From Pyricularia pennisetigena (Eukaryota; Ascomycota; Sordariomycetes; Magnaporthales; Pyriculariaceae), in NCBI RefSeq assembly GCF_004337985.1, contig NC_043741.1, forward strand, positions 563,402 to 627,401: 64,000 bases of DNA, given 5' to 3'. Position numbers and translations under genes: made by a program. Below are positions 54,841-64,000 of this stretch, in pieces. Each line of letters begins with the position of its first letter. Positions within the stretch are counted from its first letter, which is position 1. The notes beneath the pieces are model-generated. The model was not told the origin of the DNA and made no database searches. It saw only the letters and a list, made by a program, of their open reading frames with translations.

Positions 54841-56082
54841 ATGCGTTCCTTGACCTGGCTAGGGCTGATTGCCTGTGCAGGAACTGCATTGGCATCGGGA
54901 TCTCCGCCTGTGATCAAAGACGATGGCGAAACCGAGTTGATATGCCACACCAAGAACGCAACCGATTGTTATCCCAAGGTCTTCCAAGCGACGAATGAAT
55001 TCCAACCAGTACGCCCAGACCAGGACATACCGCCTGGCCTTCACGTCCGCCTGAACATACAGACGGGCGAGAAGGAGGCAAAACTCAACGACCCAAATGA
55101 GAAGAGACCCGACTTGGAGGGTCTCCCTGTTGATAGCTCTATCGTCCTCGTGGATCCAGAAGACGGTGCCGAAAGGCCCATTCCGGCCGGCGCTCCGAAA
55201 TACGACCCTGTCGGCAAGGTCAAGGAGCAGACAGGACCAGAGGCTGAGCAACTCCATCACGCCCTGGCCGTTTTGAAGGCGGACCGTGTAGGCAATGGCC
55301 CGGGTTTCGATGACGCCCTTGAAAAGCTTAATGAGCTTTCCCATGACATGTACTTTGGCTCGATCATTTCGCAGGACCTCGACGTCCTACGCTCGCTGTT
55401 GTGTGTTATGAGCACAGAGGACGCTTTTTTGAAGGATGCAGCATCTTTGGCCATCCCCCGCGCCCTCCGGGCGGCTGGAACCATCTCGGCCGCACTGCAG
55501 AACAACCCTGCAGCTCTCAAGGCGGTGGAAAAACACTGGCCGGCTCTTATGGAGGCAACCTGCTCCAGTGACGGGAAGCAAGCCTCGCTCGGCAGCCTTG
55601 TCTTTTCCACCATTCAGCCAGGCAAAGGAATTTCGACTGCTTCTGGCCGGGACCCTGGACCAAGCCTAGTCAAAGCAAAGCTGTCTGCCGTCAATGGTCT
55701 CTTGAAGAGTGCTAAGATACGTCAATTCTTCCTAGACAAAGATGGCATGCAAGAGATTCTGCGCATCCTAATCGTCAAGGATCCCAAGTATAATGACGCT
55801 CAAGTGAGAGCGGCAAATCTGGTGTCCGATACATTCCTTGACGAAAGCATGGGTGCCATTACTGGACAATGGCCGACAAAGGCGGCCTCTAGTGCTGCCT
55901 ACTGTGAAGTGACGGGCAATACTATGCAGGATGTATGCTGGGACTATCATATTGCAAAAACAGCTGCTGAGACCAAGTCGGATTCGGACCATTGGAGTGG
56001 TTCTTTGTTGACTATGCTTCGGGACCAACTGAAGGCAAAGGGCAAGGGTTCAGGTGAGAAGGCAGGTCATAATGAACTGTAG
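54841..56082 (+). CDS. SIL1: SIL1, nucleotide exchange factor of the ER Hsp70
   Basis: A single exon of 413 residues from the ATG at 54,841. SIL1 releases ADP from the ER Hsp70 BiP/Kar2 and so supports protein import and folding. The N-terminus (MRSLTWLGLIACAGTALASG) is a signal peptide with cleavage near residue 19. Family marks include ELICHTKNATDCYPKVFQAT, FQPVRPDQDIPPGLHVRLN and the armadillo-like body with LEKLNELSHDMYFGSII and LVKAKLSAVNGLL. The protein ends HNEL, a variant of the HDEL retrieval signal, consistent with residence in the ER lumen. The stop is immediately after this tetrapeptide. Confidence 0.92.
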   Translation: MRSLTWLGLIACAGTALASGSPPVIKDDGETELICHTKNATDCYPKVFQATNEFQPVRPDQDIPPGLHVRLNIQTGEKEAKLNDPNEKRPDLEGLPVDSSIVLVDPEDGAERPIPAGAPKYDPVGKVKEQTGPEAEQLHHALAVLKADRVGNGPGFDDALEKLNELSHDMYFGSIISQDLDVLRSLLCVMSTEDAFLKDAASLAIPRALRAAGTISAALQNNPAALKAVEKHWPALMEATCSSDGKQASLGSLVFSTIQPGKGISTASGRDPGPSLVKAKLSAVNGLLKSAKIRQFFLDKDGMQEILRILIVKDPKYNDAQVRAANLVSDTFLDESMGAITGQWPTKAASSAAYCEVTGNTMQDVCWDYHIAKTAAETKSDSDHWSGSLLTMLRDQLKAKGKGSGEKAGHNEL

Positions 56083-56381
56083 TAGAGACGAATGAATATA
56101 TCAAAATACATAATTTTATCGCTACTTTTTTTTTTTCTTTTTTCGTCAGTCATGGCCTGGTCGAGCAATGATGTTGACAATCCCCTGTCTTCGTTGGGTA
56201 CCTCAGCTACGCACTGTTCAATGGGGTTCGGGTTGACAACTGAAAGTCCCTACAGTGTACATAAATTCCGTACCTCGGGTGCCTTCGTTAATTCCGCCAC
56301 TGGAAGCATGGCACCTCCACCTGCTACGCTCCCACCTCAACTTTTACCAACGTCGAGGATCCTGCAAACAAACCCAGAACA

Positions 56382-58153
56382 ATGGCCGGATCACAGATTG
56401 ATCAACGCATACAGGAAAAACATCCTGGGATCGCTGTGAATGGGGCTAAAGGGGTCGGATCAGGCCGTTCGCTTCGCGCAACACGGGACTTTCAGCCGGG
56501 TGATTTGATTGCTGAATTTGACAATCCCTTGGCAGCGTTTCCCGACGCGGCTCGGGCCTCGACGACATGTCACCACTGCCTGGACCAAAACGCCAAGGTC
56601 TTCGGATGTATGGGCTGCGAAAAGGCTGTCAAGTACTGCAGTAGCGAGTGCCAAAAAGCCAACTGGAAACTAGTGCATTCCAAGGAATGCAAAGTATTCC
56701 GTAAGGTCCGGACGGCGGTGGGCAAAGATTGGCTACCGACTCCCGTGAGGACGCTGGTGCAACTCCTGGTCCGTTGGGTTGAGGTACAAGAAATTGTAGC
56801 ACAGCTCGAGGGCAACGACGAGCGGTTCAAGCAGAGGAAACAACTGTGGGAGGATATGAAGTTGCAGGCGTATGCGGGTATTCACTACGCTGGACGCAAG
56901 GAGGACGATGCGAATCTGTTCTTGTCCCTGGACGTATTGTGCAAGGTGAGATAAAGCCTGTGTTGTTGCCTCGTCTCGATAGGATTGGATAGTACATGTA
57001 GTAGTATCTGGAAATTGACACGGCGATAGATCCAAACAAACTCCTTTGACAGGTTCGATGCCGACACAGGCGCGAGCGGCACATTTCTCGATCCTGTGCT
57101 TGCTATGGTCAACCACTCGTGTGTACCCAATGCGGTCGTGCTATTTTGGCGGCGCAAGGCTTACCTCAGAGCAGAGATGCCTATCAAGCAAGGATCCGAG
57201 ATTTGCATCTCGTACATCGGTGAGAGTTTGAAAGCCCCTCTTTGCCGCTCCTAGGCAGTGTGCTAATATATTAAACAGACTACACAAAGCCCGTCAGGTT
57301 CCGGCAAGAGGACTTGTGGCTTTACCATTTCACCTGCAAATGTCCACGATGCAAGGACGATCTGAATGTTTACCAAGTTTGTCGGGACTCGCCAGTAGTC
57401 GCGCTGAACGATGCCACTTTATCTCCGGGCGTCGAGCAACTAATGTACCCACCTGGGGAGGCCGACCGCTTCAAGCAGAAATCCTGGCGCTCCAAGGTGG
57501 AAGCTATATATGAGGAGTGCCGACATGACCGCAGCGCCAAGCCGACGTTTGAGGAACGGCTTGCGATGCTTAAGGCGAACTGGCAGAGTTGCAAGCCGCT
57601 CGTCGATGCGCAACTTTGGGCTTCGCAGCCCCTCGCACAAACTCTGCAGGCAGCAACTCTCTACTACCTGGGCACGGAAAACCTCACGAAAGCACTCTCG
57701 ACGGCCTGTTTGACCGCGCTGCACTGTGATCCATATCAATACGTCGCGCCCTTCAAGACCTTCCGGTTGACGGGTCTCATGCTCATTGCCAAAATCTTGA
57801 CACAGACGTCGGTTCCGGATCGGGAGGAGCTCGCCAAGACAGCGCACCCAGAGATCCTCGCGATACTGGACCGAACCGATCAAGCTTCCATGCTGCATGC
57901 GATCCTGCTGATCGTCGTCAATAACGCCCCTAAAGGACACTCTGATGATTGGGAGGTCTTGCACGAGGCCAAGACCATGCTGTCCGGAATTGAAAGCATA
58001 GAGGGGCGGGAAGATGAGTCTATGCTGTTGAGGAGATGGGTGAAGAACCCTGGAAATCATGCGGACAAGGCCTTCTTCCAGGAGAGGGTGCTCAGGCCAG
58101 TTGGGGCACTGGCAAAGCTCGCACCAGAAATTCTGAGGGCTGATTTAGGCTAG
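56382..58153 (+). CDS. SET and MYND domain protein (SMYD-like), three exons
   Basis: Exons 56,382-56,945, 57,030-57,219 and 57,279-58,153 join to 542 residues. The first acceptor is taken as GATAG at 57,029, because only that keeps frame and restores IQTNSFDRFDADTG, a conserved run; the closer CAG at 57,052 shifts frame. The SET N-part (GRSLRATRDFQPGDLIAEF) is followed by a MYND zinc finger (CHHC...CMGC...YCSSECQ...HSKEC, about 65-105). The catalytic part is LAMVNHSCVPNA (about 212-223), then ICISYID. A post-SET Cys motif CKCPRCKDD and a helical C-terminal domain complete it. Such proteins are lysine methyltransferases with histone or cytosolic targets. The substrate is unknown. Confidence 0.88.
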
Positions 58154-58972
58154 CTAGCGAAGATGACAACAACCAGTGTGATCAAGTCTTCCGAGGCTGC
58201 AACATCGTCCCTGAGAGATTGACACGAACTTCGACTCGACAGTAACCTAGTGTGCTGGCTGCATAGATTGTATCTGTCAAATAGCATCTGGCAGATAAAA
58301 AGGGATAAGTGTGCATCACAGGAACAATGAGTCTTTATTAGTTGTACGTTCAGTGGTTATATGCGTCGTGAGAAGGGAAATAAATAAAACAAAAATGTGT
58401 AAAAATCTAGATTGCTCGAGGCACCACGTACCAGGCAGGTATGGAGAAAGAAAATGCGGCCAACGAAAAGGCAATTGTGAATTCTCCGATGAGAGTCCAC
58501 CGTGCGTTTGGGTTTTCACACTATCGCACCACAAAGGCACCGACCGACCTTTTCACTCTTTTAGGTAGTTGCGAAAATGAAAGTCGGCACTGAATGAGTT
58601 TGATGTAACTTGGAAGTAAACTGGAACTACACTAGACCAGACGCATCCATGGTGCTAGACTCTGGAATCATTCTTCAGTCAGCAATCACTCCCTCGCTTT
58701 TGGAGTTGGTTCTGTGTCCGTACTTCTCTTTCTCACCTTGGTTGTTCACATAAAAGATTCGGCTACATTTTCAACAGCCATCGTTTATTTCAAGCTGCAG
58801 TTGCCGCGATTGTCTGCACCTGCAGAATTTTCATCCGCCCGCAACATCATCTCGCTTGCCTTACCCGTGGCTGCCTCACAAGCAGCTTGGGGAGTGGATT
58901 TCAGCCACTCAGGCTATCATTTCACTGCCGCTCAGAGTTGGCGGGTGCGTGAAGATTTCGACTGAATGTTAA
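58154..58972. other. Intergenic, REX1 promoter
   Basis: No gene supported. The last few bases hold an upstream start codon that overlaps the REX1 start. Confidence 0.5.
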
Positions 58973-58986
58973 ATGGCACCCACTGA
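58966..58986 (+). promoter_or_regulatory. Out-of-frame upstream ORF overlapping the REX1 start
   Basis: ATG at 58,966 opens a six-codon frame (M L N G T H) that ends TGA at 58,984-58,986, passing over the REX1 ATG at 58,973 in another frame. Ribosomes starting at the first ATG would miss the main start, so it should lower translation if transcribed. Confidence 0.5.
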
Positions 58987-61153
58987 GTCCTCAGAACCTG
59001 CGTTGATGCCGGACGCAGAGGGTCGCCAGCGCGAGTCTTCAACTTCTGTCAGTGGCTCCAAGCGTCCACGGTCCAGCTCTATTGCCGACCCGGCCAAGCC
59101 GGCAGATGGTAGCAGCAGTATCTCGATGAAGGTTGAAGGCGCAGGAAATATGGAAGTAGCCCCTCCGGCGAAACGTCGCAAGAAGATTCCCAAAAAGGGT
59201 AACGGCAACTACCCTGGCATCACATTCTCCCCATCTTCTCGACTTCAAAACAAGATCCAGGTCACCGACCTTCGCAATCTGATTCTCTATATTTTTGCCG
59301 ATGGGACAGCACCGCAGTGGGTCGCGGTCTCCCACCGGCCGCACTTCACCAAGATAGTCACCATAATGATTCCTGGTCTCGAGGAGGCTATGTTCAAAAA
59401 GGACGTCGACTTCTCCAAATATGAGGAGCACGATCGCAGCACTCCCCGCATAGAGACGTCCCCAGACGACTACTACCCCAGGAAACTGGACCCTGAGACC
59501 CTACCAGCCGCCGTCAGGCCGTTGGCAGACGTGTTCCCTCATCTCTGGCCCGTGCGAGCTACCGCTGACGAGAGGGGTGCGGCACCCAGGATTCATTCTC
59601 CTGTGACCACCATGCTCAAGCTTCCACTCCCAAAGACCAAGGACGACAAGTCCCGCAAAGGTCCGAAACCCCTGCAGGATCAGCCGGGCTTCAAAGATGT
59701 CCGCACTCGCATCACCGAGTTCATCGCCACGCCGCAGGAGTATCTCGAGCATAACTTCTCCCTCCACCCTGCGATGCTCAAGGATGAAGAGAGCCGTCGG
59801 GCTTTCCAGGACCCCGAGGGATGGGTTCACACCGACGTTGCGACCCTAGAGGATGGTGCGGTTCCAGAAGCAGACATACAGCAGGGTAGTATTACGGCAG
59901 GCCGCGAGATCTTTGCAATCGACTGCGAGATGTGCCGTACAGGACCGACGAATCACGACCTTTCCTTAACCAGGATCACAATCCTATCCTGGGACGGCGA
60001 GGTGGTTATGGACGAGCTGGTCAAACCAAGTCTACCCATTCTCGACTACCTGACGCAGTTCTCGGGCATTACGAAAGAGATGCTCGAACCTGTCACGACT
60101 ACCCTGCCCGATATCCAAAAGCGTCTGCTTGAGCTCCTGACCCCACGATCAATCCTCGTTGGACACTCTCTTGATTCAGATCTGAAGGCTCTTCAACTGG
60201 CCCACCCCTTTGTCGTCGACACATCCATCCTATTTCCAAATCCATCCTCGCCCAATGGCAAGCATTCCCTCAAGCATCTTGCCTCGAAGTACCTCGGTCG
60301 CCAGGTCCAAAAGGACGAAGGCTCTCTGAAAGGCCATGACAGCTACGAGGATGCCTTGACGGCCCTCGATCTGGTGAAGAAAAAGTGCGAAAAGGGCAAG
60401 GAGTGGGGTGTGTCGGGTGACAACAAGGAGAGTATATTCAAGCGTCTTGCTCGCGCTGGCACGGCATACCGAGCTCAGGGTGGCCCCGATGCCAAGGGTG
60501 GCGTCACCACGGGCAAGTCGTCTGCCGCAGTTGATTGGGGTGAGCTGGGCTGGAACCAGTATAGCGACGCTGATCATTTCATCCCGTGCAAGTCTGATGC
60601 CGAGGTCGAAGCCGGCATTGTACGTGCAGTAGCAGGAGATGTTGACGGCAAGGAAATCAGAGGCGGAGGCGTTGATTTTGTCTGGGCTCGCATGAGGGAG
60701 CTGGAGGCACTTCGTGGCTGGTGGAATCGCAACAGGTCGCAGTCAAACTCGAACGGGCCGCCTCCTGTGGATGAACTCGAGCGGCGTATGAGACTTGGCA
60801 TTGTCACTGGGGAGGGTGCCACGGGCGGAGATGCGACCAAGGGCCCCATTGAGGCAGCTAGTACAGATGAGCGATGTCTTCTGGAAGTTGCCGTCGCCAC
60901 TGTGACGCAGCGGGTTGGCCGTATATATGCAGCCCTACCGCCATGCACGGCACTTGTGGTCTTCTCTGGCACTGGGGACCCGCGCGAAATGGAGCGTCTC
61001 CGGGCACAGCAAGCCCAGTACAAGGCGGAGTATAACACACCGGGCATGAAGTGGGATCAGCTTTCAGTCCAGTGGACAGATATCGAGGAGCAGGGATTGA
61101 GAAAGGCTATCAGAAGTGCCAGAGAGGGGATAGGATTCATCACAGTGAAATAA
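58973..61153 (+). CDS. REX1: RNA exonuclease REX1/RNH70 (DEDDh family)
   Basis: A single exon of 726 residues. REX1 (RNH70) is a nuclear 3'-5' exonuclease that trims 5S rRNA and tRNA precursors. The N-terminal 80 residues are Ser-rich with a basic PPAKRRKKIPKK, a likely nuclear signal. The exonuclease core begins with IFAIDCEMC (about 313-321; the two acids of motif I). Next come VGHSLDSDLKALQLAHPFVVDTS (about 393-415; motif II) and HDSYEDALTALDLV (about 454-467; motif III with the His). The C-terminal 230 residues are less conserved. It is longer than the yeast protein by about 170 residues, mainly at the ends. A small overlapping upstream ORF precedes it. Confidence 0.9.
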   Translation: MAPTESSEPALMPDAEGRQRESSTSVSGSKRPRSSSIADPAKPADGSSSISMKVEGAGNMEVAPPAKRRKKIPKKGNGNYPGITFSPSSRLQNKIQVTDLRNLILYIFADGTAPQWVAVSHRPHFTKIVTIMIPGLEEAMFKKDVDFSKYEEHDRSTPRIETSPDDYYPRKLDPETLPAAVRPLADVFPHLWPVRATADERGAAPRIHSPVTTMLKLPLPKTKDDKSRKGPKPLQDQPGFKDVRTRITEFIATPQEYLEHNFSLHPAMLKDEESRRAFQDPEGWVHTDVATLEDGAVPEADIQQGSITAGREIFAIDCEMCRTGPTNHDLSLTRITILSWDGEVVMDELVKPSLPILDYLTQFSGITKEMLEPVTTTLPDIQKRLLELLTPRSILVGHSLDSDLKALQLAHPFVVDTSILFPNPSSPNGKHSLKHLASKYLGRQVQKDEGSLKGHDSYEDALTALDLVKKKCEKGKEWGVSGDNKESIFKRLARAGTAYRAQGGPDAKGGVTTGKSSAAVDWGELGWNQYSDADHFIPCKSDAEVEAGIVRAVAGDVDGKEIRGGGVDFVWARMRELEALRGWWNRNRSQSNSNGPPPVDELERRMRLGIVTGEGATGGDATKGPIEAASTDERCLLEVAVATVTQRVGRIYAALPPCTALVVFSGTGDPREMERLRAQQAQYKAEYNTPGMKWDQLSVQWTDIEEQGLRKAIRSAREGIGFITVK

Positions 61154-61549
61154 AGGGTCACATTTTTCGCGTTTCCTCGTGGTCGTGGCACTGCTCAGGC
61201 TTCGATAATAGCGCTCTTTGTTTGAAGTCATCTATTTCGCTCAAGCTTTGATTTTGGTTGCCGTAACGTCAGACGTTTGCAGTGTGCATAGCAAGCAGCG
61301 GCCCGATCTAGTTAACACCTAAGTGACTTGACAAGTAAAGAGCACTTTGTGTTAGGCGTCTTATGTATACCAGGTAACAGCGTTTGATCCTAATGTGTGA
61401 TTACCATGCTCGGTCACAGCCCCTCCGCAAGCAATATATAGACAAGAATACGGCATCATTACCCTGGGGAAAAAAAACCAGCTCATAGGCTCTAGTCTAG
61501 ATTAGAGCTGCCTCGTTGATGAAATAGTCGTGTTACAAAAGAAACCGAT
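61154..61549. other. Convergent 3' flanks of REX1 and PEX5
   Basis: No gene seen in these 396 bp. Confidence 0.5.
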
Positions 61550-63567
61550 TCAAAAGTCAAAATCCGTCCTGAAGACATCTGGGTCTACCCCAGGCACGAC
61601 CTTGTCGCAAAGGTCACGCCGGCCAAGTGTCGTGAAGACACGGCGCAGGCTGTCATATAGTGTCGTGCTACGATTTTGCGTTGTGAGGCGCTCGAGGTCC
61701 GCTTCACTCACAGAGCCGTTTCCACCGAGGATCTCGCGGGCTCTCTCACGTCCACTCTTCTCGACCTCCTTGTGCATGGCCAACGCGGCCAGAAGGTGAC
61801 CGGCAGCCTCACGCTCACAATTCATGTTGATGCAGCTGATGCCCAGGTTGTAGCGTGCGCGGACAAAGTTCGGTCGGATGGCAAGTGCTTTCTCGTACGC
61901 GTGGATAGCCTCCTCGCTCCGGCCGCTGTTGGCCATTGTGGCACCGAGGCGATTCCAGAGAAGATGCACCTGGTTTTGTCGGTTGCTTGTACCCTGCTCG
62001 GAGGAAGCCAGTGCGGCGCTGAAGCAGTCGACGGCCTTTGAGAAGTCGTCGCCGCCATAGAAGAGCACACCAAGTCCCACCTGGACGTCTGGATCCATAT
62101 GCTGTCCATCCGGCGCGAGACGAGCAGCCTCGAGGAACATGTTTGTGACACGCTTTCGGAGTTCCTCGCGGTCAGTGAAGCCCAGGTCCGCGGCAGACGA
62201 GAGCTTCTCTGGCGGGCATATCTGAGGGTACTTGACTGACAACCATCGCTCGAGGGTCCTGTGCGACGTGCCATCGTAGCTCTCGTTGGTATATGAGACA
62301 GCCAAGGCCATCAGGGCTGCAAGATTGTTGGGATCGATCTCGAGTGCCCTCTCCAACGCCCGGATGGCCGCATCCTCCTTTTCGTTCTGTGCCTGGGCCG
62401 ATCCGAGCTGCACCCAGGCCTCCACATGATTTGGATCTGCCTGCACCGCCGCCTCAAAGGCGAGTGCCGCGAGAGACAAGTTACCACCTTCATCCATGAT
62501 ACGCATGCCTTCCTCAAAGGCATTTGGCTGATCCTTGAATATGTTGTCCTCCTCAAACATGTAAGGTTCGATAGGAGGAGCTTGCCCCAGGCGTGCGTTG
62601 GAGGTCTCCCAAAACTGCGTCAAATCAGCCATATCAGCGTTTCCGGCTTGTATGCCATTCCATATTGACTCAAAGTCCCCGAACCCTGTCTCCGATTCGA
62701 GAAGCTCCTCGTCCATTTTGTTGAGCTCTGGCTCCATCGCCAAGCTCTCATCTTCCTCGGCTTGCTTGTTCTCCAACTCGATTTTGGCGAATTGCTCCTC
62801 CCACTGGTTGTCATCCAGTTCCAGGATCTTTTCCTTGCCCTTGCCCTTGTCTACGACTCCATCCAGCATCTCTTGTGACACGCCGCTTTGCTGTTGGAAC
62901 ATAGGCTGGTACAGTGGCCGGCCCATTGATGCATACCCCATACCCATACCCATGCCCATGCCCATGCCCATTCCCATTCCCATGCCCATCGGGTAAACTG
63001 TACCAAGTGTTGGTCGGTGTTGTTGCAAGCTAGACGCACTTGCAGACGCGGCGCCGGCCGACATCGGACCAGCGCTGGACGACGATGACATAGCCTCGGG
63101 GTTTTGGCGTTGGAAAGCGGCAAATTCGGCGGCGCTGAATGGTGATGCCGTCGAGGTCGGAACTGCCCCCATGTGTGGTGGTGATATTGTAGCCCCGCGA
63201 AGATGAGCTGCTTGTGCGGCATCGAGGGGGAACTGGCCATGAGGGCCGTGTTCAAATGCCATCTCTGGCATGGTCGCAGACTGGTTCATAAAAGCACTCA
63301 TGGCCTGGGTTGATAGCGCAGAGTACAGGAGGTACCGGTCAGTCACCGGTCCAAGGTCGGGCCACATTCTTCAAGCATTTTGATGCGACTTACCCCATCT
63401 TGGGCTGGTCCATTGTGCATAGCACTCCGGAAAGAGTCCGGGCCGGCTGATGGGCCACGATTCACCAGCCTGTCACGCTGCAGGCTCTGGTCATCCTGGG
63501 CGTGCTTTGCGAGTTGGCTAAGGGGGTTGCCCGCGGTAGAGCACTCGGCCCCTCCCATGAACGACAT
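61550..63567 (-). CDS. PEX5: PEX5, peroxisomal targeting signal 1 receptor
   Basis: Exons 63,567-63,394 and 63,304-61,550 join in phase 0 to 642 residues. The 89-bp intron has GTAAGT...CCCAG with a CTGAC branch site. PEX5 binds the C-terminal SKL-type signal of matrix proteins and carries them to the peroxisome. The N-terminus (MSFMGGAECSTAGNPLSQL) keeps the conserved Cys, here residue 9, which is monoubiquitinated for recycling. WEEQF near residue 210 is a WxxxF-type PEX14-binding motif. The C-terminal half is a TPR array, for example AWVQLGSAQAQNEKEDAAI and NRLGATMANSGRSEEAI. A Met-Gly dipeptide repeat of about nine units lies near residues 150-170, encoded by a CCCATG hexamer tract. Confidence 0.94.
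62938..62990 (-). repeat. Coding hexanucleotide repeat in PEX5
   Basis: Units of CCCATG, CCCATA or CCCATT on the plus strand, encoding alternating Met and Gly on the minus strand with occasional silent variation. The frame is preserved. Confidence 0.9.
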
Positions 63568-63966
63568 AACTGCGGTCTTGCTTTTGTGTGACGTGCCGGA
63601 TGGACCGGTAGACTCGGGTTGTTAGTTGGTGGATGTTCTAGAGGGTCGAGCGGCCGATTTGTGAAATACGTGGTGAAGGTGAATGGATGGTGGAGGAGGA
63701 AGTTTGTCGTTGGATCAGCACGCAGTTTTGACAATTCACGATTAACCTGGTCGGGACCAAATCTCTGTGTCGTTAATTGTGTACCGTAGAAGAGCAAGAG
63801 CATGCGCTACAACTCGTAACAAGTATCATCGGGTCGGGGTTGAACAAAGCTAAGACACCTAAAGGAGTTTGCGGATTCTTGTCCAAACAAGCGTAGGTAA
63901 GGTAGTTAACTTACCAACCTGATCAGGACTCCGAGGACCGCGGCTCAAACCTATGTCTACCGTTGT

Positions 63967-63969
<3 letters not shown>

Positions 63970-64000
<31 letters not shown>
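63970..64000. repeat. Homopolymer of 31 C at the window end
   Basis: Unbroken C to the last base. It may be a sequencing or gap-edge artefact. It does not resemble a fungal telomere repeat. Confidence 0.9.

Noticed and set aside
57051..57053. CAG acceptor for intron 1 of the SET/MYND gene
   Set aside because: It throws the NHSCVPN segment out of frame. The GATAG at 57,029 keeps it and adds conserved residues.

Overview
The window looks like a piece of a filamentous ascomycete genome (Pezizomycotina, most likely Sordariomycetes). The evidence is: short introns of 59-128 bp with CTAAC/CTGAC-type branch sites, a Zn2Cys6 regulator, a DUF1765 protein, a fungal-type PEX5 and SIL1, and a sharp split into two compartments. 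Bases 1 to about 25,750 are very AT-rich, gene-free and repeat-filled, with coding remnants full of TAA/TAG codons. This is what repeat-induced point mutation (RIP) leaves. Bases from about 25,780 to 64,000 have balanced composition and are densely packed with conserved single-copy genes. The order cannot be fixed from sequence alone; Magnaporthales is a weak guess. There is an N gap at 37,226-38,134, and the window ends in 31 consecutive C.

Left compartment. The oldest layer (1-15,359) is a large degenerate element or cluster. It encodes a DUF6589-like protein (+, about 3,550-5,921), a SNF2-type helicase (-, about 12,730-6,586) and a RecQ-like helicase (-, 15,359-13,841). A second copy of the C-terminal part of the SNF2 gene lies inverted at 1-2,678. 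An 18-bp palindrome (TTGTAACAATTGTTACAA and RIP-like variants) recurs at least 15 times, almost only around the SNF2 gene. Into this layer came one Ty1/copia family with 0.77-1.0 kb LTRs. Its LTRs are at 1,107-2,110 (perfect 5-bp target duplication), 2,679-3,518, 15,360-16,237 and 21,997-22,765. The last one adjoins a fairly fresh gag-pol (19,113-21,778, -). A 2.4-kb element with about 553-bp terminal inverted repeats (16,711-19,112) cuts that pol where reverse transcriptase begins. Smaller dispersed repeats and a tRNA-like sequence fill 22.8-25.8 kb.

Right compartment, in order: BCS1 (+), RPF2 (+, four exons including a 21-nt microexon), a Zn2Cys6 regulator (-), mitochondrial uS11 (-) head-to-head with TIM44 (+), the gap, cystathionine gamma-lyase CYS3 (+), a 1,259-residue DUF1765 protein (-), an F-box-like protein (-), a membrane-anchored glutaredoxin with a GC-AG intron (-), RPS15/uS19 (+), a small SET protein (-), a complex I accessory subunit (-) head-to-head with the ER co-chaperone SIL1 (+), a SET/MYND protein (+), the RNA exonuclease REX1/RNH70 (+) and the peroxisomal import receptor PEX5 (-).

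The genes do not form a metabolic cluster. Themes recur: mitochondrial biogenesis (BCS1, uS11m, TIM44, the complex I subunit), ribosome and RNA processing (RPF2, RPS15, REX1), and the secretory pathway and redox (glutaredoxin, SIL1). Exon structures were worked out by hand from splice signals, phase and family alignment. Most coding starts given are the first plausible ATG, not the longest open frame.
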